Shown: piece by piece, positions 53,329 through 62,177 of the stretch
How the letters are laid out: each line of letters begins with the position of its first letter
How positions within the stretch are numbered: the stretch's first letter is position 1
Assembly: GCA_020073145.1 (NCBI GenBank)
Contig: JAIQFS010000038.1
Coordinates: 38,918-102,917 of the forward strand
DNA: 64,000 bases
Origin: Terriglobia bacterium
GTDB lineage: Bacteria; Acidobacteriota; Terriglobia; Bryobacterales; Bryobacteraceae
Reading direction: 5' to 3'
The notes under the pieces: generated by a model
Seen by the model: only the letters and a program-made list of their open reading frames with translations
Databases searched by the model: none
Told to the model about the DNA's origin: nothing
Position numbers and translations under genes: made by a program

Positions 53329-55071
53329 ATGCACCTGTCATGGAAACGCGCGCCGCTGGCATTTGCGCTCTGGGCGGCCCTGCCCCTCTTCGCGCAGCCG
53401 GGGAACTTCATCCCGGTCACTGATCCGATGCTGCAAAGCCCCGACCCGGCGGATTGGCTGATGTGGCGCCGCACGCTCAATAGCTGGGGCTTCAGCCCGC
53501 TCGACCAGATCAACCGCGCCAATGTCCGGAACCTGAAGATGATCTGGACCCGCGGCATGGGCCCCGGAGTCCAGGAAGCCACGCCTCTGGTCTATCACGG
53601 CATGATGTTTCTGCCCAACCCCAGCGACCTGGTGCAGGCCATCAACGCCGCCACCGGCGACCTGATTTGGGAGTACAAGCGCAAGCTTCCCGACGACGTG
53701 GGCAGGCATCTGCTGGTGCCCAGCATCAACCGCAACATCGCCATTTACGGCGACCTGATCATCGACACGAGCGTGGATGATTTCGTGTACGCCCTGGACG
53801 CCAAGACCGGGAAACTGGCCTGGGAGAACCGCATCGTCGACTATCGCGAGGATTCGGCGCAGGAGACTTCGGGACCGATTATCGCCAACGGAAAGATCAT
53901 TTCCGGACGCGGCTGCGAGTTCAAGGCCACGCCCAACGGCTGCGTCATCACCGCGCACGACGCCAGGACAGGCAAAGAAATCTGGCGGACGCGCACCATC
54001 CCCAAACCCGGCGAGCCGGGCGACGAAACCTGGGGCGGAATTCCGGACGGAGAGCGCCGCCACGTAGGCACGTGGATGGTTCCCAGCTTCGATCCGGAGC
54101 TGAATATGATCTACATCGGGACGTCGGTCACGTCGCCCGCGCCGAAGTTTCTGCTGGCCGGGAATGACAAGAAGTATCTCTATCACAACTCGACCCTGGC
54201 GTTGAACGGCGACACCGGCAAGATGGTCTGGTACTATCAGCACGTCGTCGATCACTGGGATTTCGATCATCCGTTCGAGCGCCTGCTCATCGACACGCCG
54301 GTGAGTCCGGATCCGAAGACGGTGAGTTGGATCAATCCGCGGATCAAGCCGGGCGAGCGCCGCAAGGTGGTGACGGGCATCCCGGGCAAGACCGGCATCG
54401 TCTACACGCTCGATCGCCAGACGGGCGAGTTTCTCTGGGCGACCCCCACGGTGCGGCAGAACGTCGTCTCTAAGATCGACGGCGCCACCGGCGAGGTCAC
54501 CGTGAATCCCGAAACCGTTTTCACCAAAGTTGGAGATGAGCGTTACGTGTGCCCCACCGCCAACGGCGGCAAAGATTTTCCGGCCGGCGCCTATAGTCCC
54601 GTCACGCGAACCATGTATTACCCGCTGCAAAACACCTGCGGCACCATCACGGCACTGGACGTGAAACCGTTCACTACTTCTCCGTACGTGATCCGCTCCC
54701 GAAATGAGATCACGCCCGGCACCGACAAAATCGGCACGGTGCAGGCCATCAACGTGGAGACCGGCCGGATCACGTGGAAGTTCGAGCGGCGGGCGGGCAT
54801 GATGTCGCTGGTTGCCACTGGCGGAGGTCTGATTTTTGGCGGCGATACCAACGGCCACTTCCTGGCGCTCGATCAGGAGTCCGGCAAGCTACTGTGGGAA
54901 GTGAATCTGGGCTCGCCGGTGACCGGCTATCCCATCACGTATGCGGTGAACGGGAAACAGTATGTCGCGGTGAGCACCGGCAACTCTCTGGTCAGTTCCG
55001 GGCTGAATACGCTGGCGCCGGAATTGCACCCCAGCAATGCCAGCAACGTGTTCGTGTTCGCGCTACCGTAG
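53329..55071 (+). CDS. PQQ-dependent alcohol dehydrogenase-like protein, secreted
   Basis: 580 residues with a signal peptide (MHLSWKRAPLAFALWAALPLFA). Eight-bladed quinoprotein propeller: repeated INAATGDLIWEYKRKLP, LDAKTGKLAWEN, INVETGRITWKFERR and LDQESGKLLWEVNLG tryptophan-docking blades. WDFDHPFERLL near 305 carries the probable catalytic Asp. No C-terminal haem domain, so it must pass electrons to a separate cytochrome. A degraded copy of its last 100 bp occurs at 56592-56694. Substrate unknown; related enzymes oxidise short alcohols or aldehydes in the periplasm. Confidence 0.88.
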   Translation: MHLSWKRAPLAFALWAALPLFAQPGNFIPVTDPMLQSPDPADWLMWRRTLNSWGFSPLDQINRANVRNLKMIWTRGMGPGVQEATPLVYHGMMFLPNPSDLVQAINAATGDLIWEYKRKLPDDVGRHLLVPSINRNIAIYGDLIIDTSVDDFVYALDAKTGKLAWENRIVDYREDSAQETSGPIIANGKIISGRGCEFKATPNGCVITAHDARTGKEIWRTRTIPKPGEPGDETWGGIPDGERRHVGTWMVPSFDPELNMIYIGTSVTSPAPKFLLAGNDKKYLYHNSTLALNGDTGKMVWYYQHVVDHWDFDHPFERLLIDTPVSPDPKTVSWINPRIKPGERRKVVTGIPGKTGIVYTLDRQTGEFLWATPTVRQNVVSKIDGATGEVTVNPETVFTKVGDERYVCPTANGGKDFPAGAYSPVTRTMYYPLQNTCGTITALDVKPFTTSPYVIRSRNEITPGTDKIGTVQAINVETGRITWKFERRAGMMSLVATGGGLIFGGDTNGHFLALDQESGKLLWEVNLGSPVTGYPITYAVNGKQYVAVSTGNSLVSSGLNTLAPELHPSNASNVFVFALP

Positions 55072-55313
55072 TTGGCGGGGGAGATTCGCGCAACCGGTAT
55101 GTCCCGAAGCGGCCTTCGTGTGCTAACGGATCAATCTGCGGGTTGGGCGTTACACGGCCATGTGACTGCCGATATATGCTGCGCGACTTGTCGTTACTCT
55201 ACCTTTCTCCCAGACGCGAGTGTCTTTTGTGTCAACTTCGGTATGGCTGGCGATCCCGGAGTCGGCCTGAGAGAGGGAGCGGCTAGTGTCTCACTACGCG
55301 AGGGGGGATACGT

Positions 55314-56342
55314 TCACTCAGCGAGCGGCCGTACGTGCCGGCGGAGTGCTTTGACGAATTCCATCGGGTTTGTGAAGCAGGCGTAGTGCCCCCCTACTAT
55401 CGGAATGAACGCCTTCTTCGGGGCACGAACCTCCTCCAGGTAGGCCTGGGCCACATTGAAGGGCGCGATGTGATCCTCCCGGCCCTGGATCACGAAGAAG
55501 GGGATGGGAATGTCGAGTCCGAGCTTGCGAGCGTCAAGCGAGGTTTCGACCGGCGAAAGCCTGGCGCTGGTGAATTCACTGCCTGCGACCCAATCTGCCG
55601 CGTCACCCGGGGGCGGCGTCGACGGAAAATCGATGAATGTGCCCATCATTTTGACGTAGTCGAGATCGCTGGGGGAGAGAGTGTATTTGCGTGATGCATT
55701 CACCCGTGCCCTGTCATTCATTGGCAGGGATGCCGTATCGGCGAGCGCTTTCAACGTCTCGTTGTCACCGACGGCCGTCGCTTGCGCTTTCGCCCATCGT
55801 TCCTGAGCTTCTATCTTGAGGCTCCAACTAACCGGCTGACCGGTTCCGACAAAGGCGTAGAACAGCTCCGGCCAGAGTTTGACGACGTGCAATCCTAGTT
55901 CCGCTCCCCAGCTTTGACCGACCAGAATGATCTTCTTCTTGGAGAGTCGTTTGCGCACGTACTCGGCGACCTCTCGTGCGTCAAGGCGCAGTCGATCGAG
56001 CGCCAAATCCGGCGTTGACATGCCAGGTGTAGCTGACCCGTTCTTGCCATAGGTCCGGCCACTGCCCCGTTGATCCCAGTTGACCACTGTGAAGTCCGCC
56101 TCCCAGGGGATAAACTGCTTCAGGAAAGGTGACTGGGCCTCGGCCGGTCCACCATGGAGGTAGAGAATGACCGGATTGCGGGCATCATTGCCTTGAATCC
56201 CGATCCACTGGTCGATTTCACCAATCCTGACGAAGCCAGTCTCATCAACTCCGCGGGCATTGGCACTTGCTGGGGCAGAGAGGAGGGCCGGCACCGCAGC
56301 TACGAGACCGATGGCATGCCGCCGCGTCATGTTTGCAACCAT
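55314..56342 (-). CDS. Exported alpha/beta hydrolase, proline-iminopeptidase-like
   Basis: 342 residues; the ATG at 56342 follows aaggag by seven bases. A leader TRRHAIGLVAAVPALLSAPASA (possible Tat/Sec hybrid) precedes the fold. Motifs: LYLHGGPAEA (oxyanion HGGP), NWDQRGSGRTYG, nucleophile elbow GQSWGA, acid in VIQGREDHIAPF, and catalytic His in VGGHYACF. This HGGP/DQRGSG set is the prolyl iminopeptidase subfamily. Likely periplasmic. Substrate may be a peptide or ester. Confidence 0.88.
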   Translation of the reverse strand: MVANMTRRHAIGLVAAVPALLSAPASANARGVDETGFVRIGEIDQWIGIQGNDARNPVILYLHGGPAEAQSPFLKQFIPWEADFTVVNWDQRGSGRTYGKNGSATPGMSTPDLALDRLRLDAREVAEYVRKRLSKKKIILVGQSWGAELGLHVVKLWPELFYAFVGTGQPVSWSLKIEAQERWAKAQATAVGDNETLKALADTASLPMNDRARVNASRKYTLSPSDLDYVKMMGTFIDFPSTPPPGDAADWVAGSEFTSARLSPVETSLDARKLGLDIPIPFFVIQGREDHIAPFNVAQAYLEEVRAPKKAFIPIVGGHYACFTNPMEFVKALRRHVRPLAE

Positions 56343-56591
56343 GGTGATGCTCCTTTTCCCCGCACCGTTGGCGGTTATTGATAGATACGCGTCAGCACGG
56401 CACTAGGACGCAGTTAATCGACAATGAACCGCGGATTGAGGCCGGCACGGAGTTGCCGGGACGACTCCCGAGTAACGCCGACGCTGATTTGTGCGGTTCC
56501 GCGGCCCGGAAACGCGTTGCATTCGTTTTGGCGTCGCGCGGCAGCGCGTTACGCGCGATGTCGGTGGCTGGAGGAAGGCGCCCAACCCCTG

Positions 56592-56694
56592 GGCACGAAC
56601 AACTTGCTGGTCAGATCGAGCCTCAAACACGCTGGCGCTGGAGCTGCACCCCTGCAACGTCCTTGTGTTCGCGCTGCCGGAATTGGCGCGATAG
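56592..56694 (+). pseudogene. Degraded fragment of a PQQ dehydrogenase C-terminus
   Basis: The DNA aligns with 54975-55071 (the end of the PQQ enzyme gene). It encodes NTLALELHPCNVLVFALP versus NTLAPELHPSNASNVFVFALP, and upstream bases match in another frame. It lies between the hydrolase and YdeI genes with no other coding signal; the surrounding 56343-56721 intergenic stretch holds nothing else I can identify. Confidence 0.65.
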
Positions 56695-56721
56695 GCCGGC
56701 TGGGAACCGGCCCATGGGATC

Positions 56722-57279
56722 CTACTTTAGGCCGAGCTTCTTGCCCGCCGCCAGCAGAGCGATCGACTCGTTCAGACGCTTCCGGCGCGTTTCCGGGCGC
56801 TTGGCGGTGTGGATCCACAGCACATAGTGTTTCCGGCGAGAGGGAGGCAGACTCTGAAAATGGCTCCACGCTCTTGAATTGGCTTCGAACGCTTGGGCAA
56901 TGTAGGAGGGGAGTATCGGGACGATGGGCTTTGGCGCGTAGTGGTTGTCCGTGGGTGTAGCGGCCTGGCCCGCCGCGGCTAGCCGTCCGGCCTCCTGCAG
57001 TTCGGCCCATCGCTTTCGATTGCTGTCGGACCATTTGCTGGTAGGTTTGCGCGGCGTGAATTTGCGAGCGTAGCGCTCGTCGTCGAGCCGCCTAATGAGG
57101 CTGTCGACCCATCCGAAGCACAGCGCCTCGCGGACGGAATCGTCGTAATCGATGGATTTCACGCCGGTGTGGTCCTTATGGTAGACGAGCCAGACTCCGG
57201 GACTCGACGCATGGTTCTTCGCCAGCCACGCGCGCCATCGCGAGGCGGTCCGAAGATCGAGGGGCGGCAGCTCCGGCAT
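56722..57279 (-). CDS. YdeI/OmpD-associated family protein
   Basis: 185 residues. SPGVWLVYHKDHTGVKSIDYDDSVREALCFGWVDSLIRRLDDERYARKFTPRKPTSKWSDSNRKR (shown only for the GWVDS and FTPRKPTSKWS cores) is the hallmark of the YdeI family. C-terminal helices include IAQAFEANSRAWSHFQSLPPSRRKHYVLWIHTAKRPETRRKRL. In some bacteria family members relate to antimicrobial peptide resistance or outer membrane proteins; no activity is established. Confidence 0.9.
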   Translation of the reverse strand: MPELPPLDLRTASRWRAWLAKNHASSPGVWLVYHKDHTGVKSIDYDDSVREALCFGWVDSLIRRLDDERYARKFTPRKPTSKWSDSNRKRWAELQEAGRLAAAGQAATPTDNHYAPKPIVPILPSYIAQAFEANSRAWSHFQSLPPSRRKHYVLWIHTAKRPETRRKRLNESIALLAAGKKLGLK

Positions 57280-57379
57280 GACCGCTTCAATCCCAATCGG
57301 AAGGTGAGCCTACCGGCACATTGTCATGGCAAGGGGGGCGGATTTCACAGCGAACTCCGGTCCGTCAACCTAGCATAAC

Positions 57380-57409
57380 TTGAACCCGAACGACCCGCAG
57401 GTGTAGACT
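57380..57409 (+). promoter_or_regulatory. Promoter of the esterase gene, possibly leaderless
   Basis: TTGAAC (57380-57385) and TAGACT (57404-57409) are 18 bp apart. The ATG begins only six bases after the -10 box, and no Shine-Dalgarno sequence is present, so transcription should start at or next to the start codon. Confidence 0.55.
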
Positions 57410-57415
57410 GCACCT

Positions 57416-58540
57416 ATGAAATCGAATTCAGGTTCCTACCGAATCCAGGTGACATTGCTCTCGGCTGCGTGCGCCTTTCTGCTGGCGCAAACCACCGCAC
57501 ACGCGCAGACGGGCGCCGAGAAGAAAGGCACCGTCGAGACCATCAAGGTGCACGGCAAGTCGCTCGAAGGGAACCTGGAGGGCGATTCACCGGATCGCGA
57601 CGTCTTCGTGTACCTGCCGCCGAGCTACCAGACGGACCAGAATCGACGCTATCCGGTGGTGTATTTCCTGCACGGCTACGGCGTCAAGGCCGAAGCCTAC
57701 TGGAACCTGATGACCGTTCCCGCCACGGCGGATAAAGAAATGAATGGCGGCACCGCGCACGAGATGATCCTGGTGAATCCGGACGCGTACACTATCTACA
57801 ATGGCAGCATGTACTCCAACTCGCCCACCACGGGCGATTGGGAAACGTATTTGACGCACGATCTGGTGCAGTACATCGATAGTCACTACCGCACGCTGGC
57901 CACGCGCGAGAGCCGCGGCCTGGCGGGGCACTCGATGGGTGGTTATGGAACCATGCGCCTGGCCATGAAGTATCCGGAAGTGTATTCGAGCGTGTACGCG
58001 ATGAGCTCGTGCTGCCTGATGAACAACCCGGGCGCGCCGCGTCCGGCTCCGGCACGGGCCGCGGCGCCGCCACCACCCCCGCCGCCAGCCGCGCCAGGCG
58101 AGAACAACGGCCGGGGCGGACGAGCGGGCCGGGGAGGACGCGGGGGCGGATTCGGCAACGTGCTCTCAGCCGAGGGCGCGGCCTGGTCGCCGAACCCGCA
58201 GAACCCGCCCAAGTTCTTCGACCTGCCGAACGAGAATGGCGCGGTGCGGCAGGAGATCGCGGCCAAGTGGGTGGCTAATTCGCCGCTGGCCATGGTCGAT
58301 CAATATGTTTCCAATCTCAAGAAATATCGCGCGGTGATGCTGGATGTGGGCCTGCAGGACGGCCTGGCGGCGTCCAACAAAGAAATGGACGAATCGCTCA
58401 CGCGCCTGGGAGTGCCGCACACGTTCGAGACGTACGAAGGCGACCACATGAACCATGTGAAGGACCGGTTCGAGACTCGGGTACTGCCGTTCTTCTCGGA
58501 ACATCTGCAAACGACCGAAACCAAGGGATCCCATCGCTGA
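57416..58540 (+). CDS. Secreted esterase (esterase D / Fes-like alpha/beta hydrolase)
   Basis: 374 residues with a signal peptide ending TTAHA before QTGAE. Esterase-D fold: RYPVVYFLHGYGVKAEAYW, nucleophile elbow GLAGHSMGGYGTMRLA near residue 170, and catalytic His in YEGDHMNHVKDR. An inserted Pro/Ala- and Gly/Arg-rich segment (about residues 205-250: runs of P, then GRGGRAGRGGRGGG) interrupts the fold between strands. Such inserts are common in secreted acidobacterial proteins. Probably periplasmic carbohydrate or feruloyl esterase-like. Confidence 0.87.
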   Translation: MKSNSGSYRIQVTLLSAACAFLLAQTTAHAQTGAEKKGTVETIKVHGKSLEGNLEGDSPDRDVFVYLPPSYQTDQNRRYPVVYFLHGYGVKAEAYWNLMTVPATADKEMNGGTAHEMILVNPDAYTIYNGSMYSNSPTTGDWETYLTHDLVQYIDSHYRTLATRESRGLAGHSMGGYGTMRLAMKYPEVYSSVYAMSSCCLMNNPGAPRPAPARAAAPPPPPPPAAPGENNGRGGRAGRGGRGGGFGNVLSAEGAAWSPNPQNPPKFFDLPNENGAVRQEIAAKWVANSPLAMVDQYVSNLKKYRAVMLDVGLQDGLAASNKEMDESLTRLGVPHTFETYEGDHMNHVKDRFETRVLPFFSEHLQTTETKGSHR

Positions 58541-58566
58541 TGCGAGACGAACCAGGAGGTTCGACG

Positions 58567-59538
58567 ATGCCGACGAATCCGGGCGGCACGCGCCGCCACT
58601 TATTGCAACAGACGGCCCTGGCAGCCGGCGCCGCGGCGTTGGCTCCCAAGCTGTACGCCCAAACCAGTGAGGAGCCGGCATGGAAGCACTTGTTCCCGGC
58701 CGGTTTCCGCAACGAACGGATCAAAACGTCCGGCGCCGAGATCAACACGGTGATCGGCGGGTCCGGGCCGCCCGTTCTGCTGTTCCACGGCGCTCCGCAA
58801 TCATTGATCACGTGGCGCCTGGTCGCGCCGGATCTGGCCAAGGACTATACGCTGGTGATGTGCGACCTGCGCGGTTACGGCGATTCGAGCAAGCCGGAGG
58901 ACCAGCCGGACCACTCCAGCCAATCCAAGCGGCCGATGGCGCTGGATGGCGTCGAGGTCATGCAGCATCTGGGCTACAGCCAGTTCCGGATGGTGGGCCA
59001 TGACCGCGGCGGCCGCGTGGGCCGGCGGATGGCGCTGGATCATCCCGACAAGGTCTTGAAGCTCGCGGTGCTGGATATCGTTCCCGCGCACTATCTGTAT
59101 TCGCACTTCAGCATCGAGTTCGTGCAGGCTTACCCTCACTGGTTCATTTACCTGCAGAGACCGCCCATTCCGGAGAACCAACTGAAGGCGCAGAATGACG
59201 CGCAAGCCGCCCGCGCGACCAACGACGTCCAAAAAGAGTATCTGCGCCACACCACCGACATCCGAATGCTTCACGGCATGTGTGAAGACTACCGTGCGTC
59301 GGCGTCCATCGATTTGAAGAATGACGAAGCGGACATCAAGGCCGGCAAAAAGATCCAATGCCCGGTACTGGCTCTGTGGGCCGCCGCCGGCGCCATGGGC
59401 AAGCTCTACGACGTGCTTTCCATCTGGAAGGAAGAAGGCGTCAACGTGACGGGCAAGGGCTTGCCGGGCAACCACTCGCTGCAGGAAAGCGCGCCCAAGG
59501 AAACGCTGGCGGAACTGCAAGCCTTCCTGCGCGGCTGA
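58567..59538 (+). CDS. Haloacetate dehalogenase-like alpha/beta hydrolase with export signal
   Basis: 323 residues from the ATG at 58567, which follows aggaggt. A twin-arginine-like leader (TRRHLLQQTALAAGAAALA, cleavage near YAQ) precedes the hydrolase. The fluoroacetate dehalogenase residues are all present with matching spacing: D146, R147 and R150 in GHDRGGR, D170 in VLDIVP, H191-W192 in YPHWF, Y242 in CEDYRAS, H303 in GNHSLQE. Asp, rather than Ser, as nucleophile excludes a simple esterase. This predicts hydrolysis of 2-haloacids (F or Cl) or an epoxide-like reaction outside the cytoplasm. It follows the esterase gene by 26 bp in the same direction. Confidence 0.85.
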   Translation: MPTNPGGTRRHLLQQTALAAGAAALAPKLYAQTSEEPAWKHLFPAGFRNERIKTSGAEINTVIGGSGPPVLLFHGAPQSLITWRLVAPDLAKDYTLVMCDLRGYGDSSKPEDQPDHSSQSKRPMALDGVEVMQHLGYSQFRMVGHDRGGRVGRRMALDHPDKVLKLAVLDIVPAHYLYSHFSIEFVQAYPHWFIYLQRPPIPENQLKAQNDAQAARATNDVQKEYLRHTTDIRMLHGMCEDYRASASIDLKNDEADIKAGKKIQCPVLALWAAAGAMGKLYDVLSIWKEEGVNVTGKGLPGNHSLQESAPKETLAELQAFLRG

Positions 59539-59545
59539 GTTCCCG

Positions 59546-59974
59546 TTACCGTTTGGGCCCCGCTGTGTATTCCTGGTCGGTGACCGCGCCGAGCCAGTGG
59601 GTTTGGCCGTCACTGACGTCGACGGAAAACAGAGTGGTCGCCCGATCGGCGGCAGCGCCATGCCAGTGCGGCACGCCGCCGGGGACGAATGCGGTTTCGC
59701 CGGGATTCAGTTCCTGCACCGGATGCCCTTGCACCTGTGTGCGAGCCACGCCTTCCTCGCAAAGCAGGATCTGACCGCGCTCGTGCACGTGCCACTTGGT
59801 GCGAGCGCCGGGTTCAAAGCGGATGCGCGCCGCGCGGACCCGGATATTGGATTCGAGGCGGGTGACGGTTCCGGTGAAGTTGGCGTTGGGCTCGGCGGCT
59901 TGCTTCTGCTGAGCGGACGAGGTCCATACCGTCAGCAATGCAGCGCAAAGCCACAGCAGGGAGCTAGGCCTCAT
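59546..59974 (-). CDS. Secreted cupin protein
   Basis: 142 residues with signal peptide MRPSSLLWLCAALLTVWTSSAQ. Single cupin barrel: motif 1 FEPGARTKWHVHERGQILLCEEG and motif 2 NPGETAFVPGGVPHWHGA, giving the 3-His/1-Glu metal site. ATG overlaps the stop of the upstream cytochrome-quinoprotein gene (ATGA), so they form an operon and both products are periplasmic. Function may be a dioxygenase or isomerase-like cupin; uncertain. Confidence 0.88.
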   Translation of the reverse strand: MRPSSLLWLCAALLTVWTSSAQQKQAAEPNANFTGTVTRLESNIRVRAARIRFEPGARTKWHVHERGQILLCEEGVARTQVQGHPVQELNPGETAFVPGGVPHWHGAAADRATTLFSVDVSDGQTHWLGAVTDQEYTAGPKR

Positions 59975-61806
59975 GGTTCCACCGCGAAGGCCAGTAAGAC
60001 ATTGCCTGGCATGCTGCCGCGCGCCGGATAACCCGAGACGGTGAACAGCATGCCCCCGGCCACCACCGGCCCGGCGACGTCGATGGCACCCCCGCGGCCC
60101 GGCACGCCGTTCACGGTCTTGTACTCGTGGGCGGTATCGAAGTCCCAGAGAATTTTTCCGTCAGAGGTGGAATACCCCCGCAAGTGGCCGTCTTCCGCGC
60201 CGGACCAGACGACTCCCGGAATGGCCGTGACTGCCGCGGATTGCGCGGGGCTGCACGGGCGGCGGTCGCCACAGCCCGGCGGCGGCGTCTGCCAGATGCG
60301 CTCGCCGTTGTCGATGCGAAACGCGAACAGGCCGCCGCCCTTGGTGGGATCGAGATTGTAGCCGCGGTCGTTGCTGCCGGGTTTGAGCTTCACATCAAAC
60401 CGGATATCGGAGAGAGCCACGTAGACGTTGCGGCCGTCGGTGGCGGAACCCCACTCAATCCCGCCCACAGTGCCGCCTTCGCCGATCCGCGACTGCCAGA
60501 GAATCTGCCCGCGGCGGTCGGGATCAGCCGCATAAATCACGGCGGATTTCTGTCCCAACAAGAGCGCTCGCTTGCCGCTGGGCAGGGAAACCAGAATTGC
60601 TGAAGACGCGAAATCGAAGTCAGGGCCGTTGGAGTCCGGGCAATTCACCTTGCCGGGAAGCTGGCAGGAACTGTTCCAGGCATCCTTGGCCGTGAATTGC
60701 TTGGACCACAGAATGTCGCCGCTCGACATGCGCAAGGCCACCAGGGCGTCGCTGAGCGCGGTGGGCGGATCGGAGTAGTTATCGCCGGTGGTGACATACA
60801 TGGTGTCGCGATCGGGATCGAGTACGGGAGCAGTCCAGACGCCGACGCCGGATGGGCCCAAGGGGGCTGTACCTTGCTGGGTCTTCGGCCGGGATTTCGC
60901 CACCTCCGCGATCATGTACCGCTTCCAGAGCACTTTGCCGGTGGCGGCATCGAGGGCCGATTCGCTGCCGCGGAAGGTGCAGCACACGTAACCGCGAGCC
61001 ACCGAGAGCGCTTCTTCGCGGGAGGCTGCGCCGACATAGAGGCGGCCCTGGTGGAATACGGGCGTGGCGGTGACGGTGGATGCCGGATGTTCGTCGAGGC
61101 GCGCCTTCCACAACTGCTTTCCGTTGGCGGCATCGAGCGCATACACGTATCCGGCGGAATCTCCGAAGAACACTGCCGGATTGCCGCCAGCCTCTCCCAC
61201 GGTAATGCCAGACCGGACCTGAGACTGCACCACGGTGACCCAATGCACGCATCCGGTGGCCGCGTCGAGGGAGTACAGACTGCCGTCCTGACCGCCGGCG
61301 AAGATTCTTCCGCGATAGACGGCGGGCTGGGACCGCAACGTGGAGGTATCCGAAAAAGCGAACGCCCACTTAAGCTTCAGCCGGGGTACATCCGCCGCCC
61401 GCAGCCCGGCATCTTTGGCGGACTGGAACCGGGTATTGGTCAAACCGCCGCCCCAACTAGCCCAGGCCGGACCGTCGCTCCATCGGGCGCCGGGGGGACA
61501 GGCGTTGGCGATCTCCTCGCGCTTGCGTTCCACGGTGACTGCCGTCCCGAGAAAGGTGGCGATCTTCAGGCGTTCGTCCGCGGACAGGGGCGTGGCTTGC
61601 GCCTTCATGATTCCGCTTTCAAGGGTCTTCTGAATGGCCGCGGGGGTCATGGTCTTCAGCACCGACACCTGCGGAATGCGGCCGCCGGCTCCGGTGGCGG
61701 AATCGTGGCAGGAGGCGCAGTGCTTTTGAAAAAGCTGCGCGGCGTACGGATCGTCAGCAGCGAGGATCGTCATGGGCACGATCGCGAAAAGGAAGCAGAG
61801 TCTCAT
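59971..61806 (-). CDS. Cytochrome c-PQQ propeller fusion dehydrogenase
   Basis: 611 residues. Signal peptide (MRLCFLFAIVPMTILA), then a class-I cytochrome c domain with CASCH at residues 30-34 and the axial Met probably in the GIMKAQATPL segment. A quinoprotein propeller (about 110-611) has repeated YSLDAATGCVHW, YALDAANGKQLWKARL, FRIDNGERIWQT blades. The cytochrome-first order resembles polyvinyl-alcohol dehydrogenase. Cys-rich inserts (CCTFRG, SSCQLPGKVNCPDSNGPD) may form disulfides. Electrons can pass from PQQ to its own haem. Co-transcribed with the cupin. Confidence 0.9.
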   Translation of the reverse strand: MRLCFLFAIVPMTILAADDPYAAQLFQKHCASCHDSATGAGGRIPQVSVLKTMTPAAIQKTLESGIMKAQATPLSADERLKIATFLGTAVTVERKREEIANACPPGARWSDGPAWASWGGGLTNTRFQSAKDAGLRAADVPRLKLKWAFAFSDTSTLRSQPAVYRGRIFAGGQDGSLYSLDAATGCVHWVTVVQSQVRSGITVGEAGGNPAVFFGDSAGYVYALDAANGKQLWKARLDEHPASTVTATPVFHQGRLYVGAASREEALSVARGYVCCTFRGSESALDAATGKVLWKRYMIAEVAKSRPKTQQGTAPLGPSGVGVWTAPVLDPDRDTMYVTTGDNYSDPPTALSDALVALRMSSGDILWSKQFTAKDAWNSSCQLPGKVNCPDSNGPDFDFASSAILVSLPSGKRALLLGQKSAVIYAADPDRRGQILWQSRIGEGGTVGGIEWGSATDGRNVYVALSDIRFDVKLKPGSNDRGYNLDPTKGGGLFAFRIDNGERIWQTPPPGCGDRRPCSPAQSAAVTAIPGVVWSGAEDGHLRGYSTSDGKILWDFDTAHEYKTVNGVPGRGGAIDVAGPVVAGGMLFTVSGYPARGSMPGNVLLAFAVEP

Positions 61807-61946
61807 TGGGTCCCGCTCCGGCGCCTGGTTGGCGTATCCAGGGAGTATATCAAGAGAGCGCTGCGCTTACTCTTCGCCGGAGCGTGTCGGTCACGAGTAT
61901 CCAAACCACGGCGTGCCCAGCCCGGAGGTGAATTTGAGAAGGAGTG

Positions 61947-61962
61947 GCCCCGAATCGGGGCG
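61947..61962 (-). terminator. Terminator-like hairpin after rpsU
   Basis: In the rpsU direction ccccg-att-cggggc-type arms (ggccccgaatcggggc on the + strand) form a 6-bp stem 18-33 bases after the stop, followed by a T/C-rich stretch. Confidence 0.5.
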
Positions 61963-61979
61963 TGCGGCAGCGAAAACGG

Positions 61980-62177
61980 TTATTCCGATTCCCGGCGCAT
62001 TTTTTTGCGATTTCGCTTGCGGGCCAGCGCCTGCTTGACGCGGCGCTTCTGGCCAGGCTTCAAATAGAACGCGTGGCGCTTGACTTCCCGAATGATGTCT
62101 TCTTGCAGGACTTTCCGTTTAAACCGGCGCAGGGCGTTTTCAAGGGTCTCACCCTCCTGCAGCCTCACTTCCGCCAT
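61980..62177 (-). CDS. rpsU: 30S ribosomal protein S21
   Basis: 65 residues from the ATG at 62177 (MAEVRLQEGETLENALRRFKRKV), preceded by ggaggt; a longer in-frame start is not used. The basic tail RVKQALARKRNRKKMRRESE is typical. S21 helps mRNA binding at the anti-Shine-Dalgarno end of 16S rRNA. Confidence 0.95.
   Translation of the reverse strand: MAEVRLQEGETLENALRRFKRKVLQEDIIREVKRHAFYLKPGQKRRVKQALARKRNRKKMRRESE

Noticed and set aside
54775..55286. Open frame extending beyond the PQQ dehydrogenase stop
   Set aside because: Out of frame with the propeller and of Arg/Gly-rich shadow composition; 55072-55313 shows no gene.
58040..58150. Pro- and Gly/Arg-rich run in the esterase as a possible frameshift or insertion
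   Set aside because: The frame stays open and conserved motifs continue on both sides; similar low-complexity linkers occur in other secreted proteins of this window.
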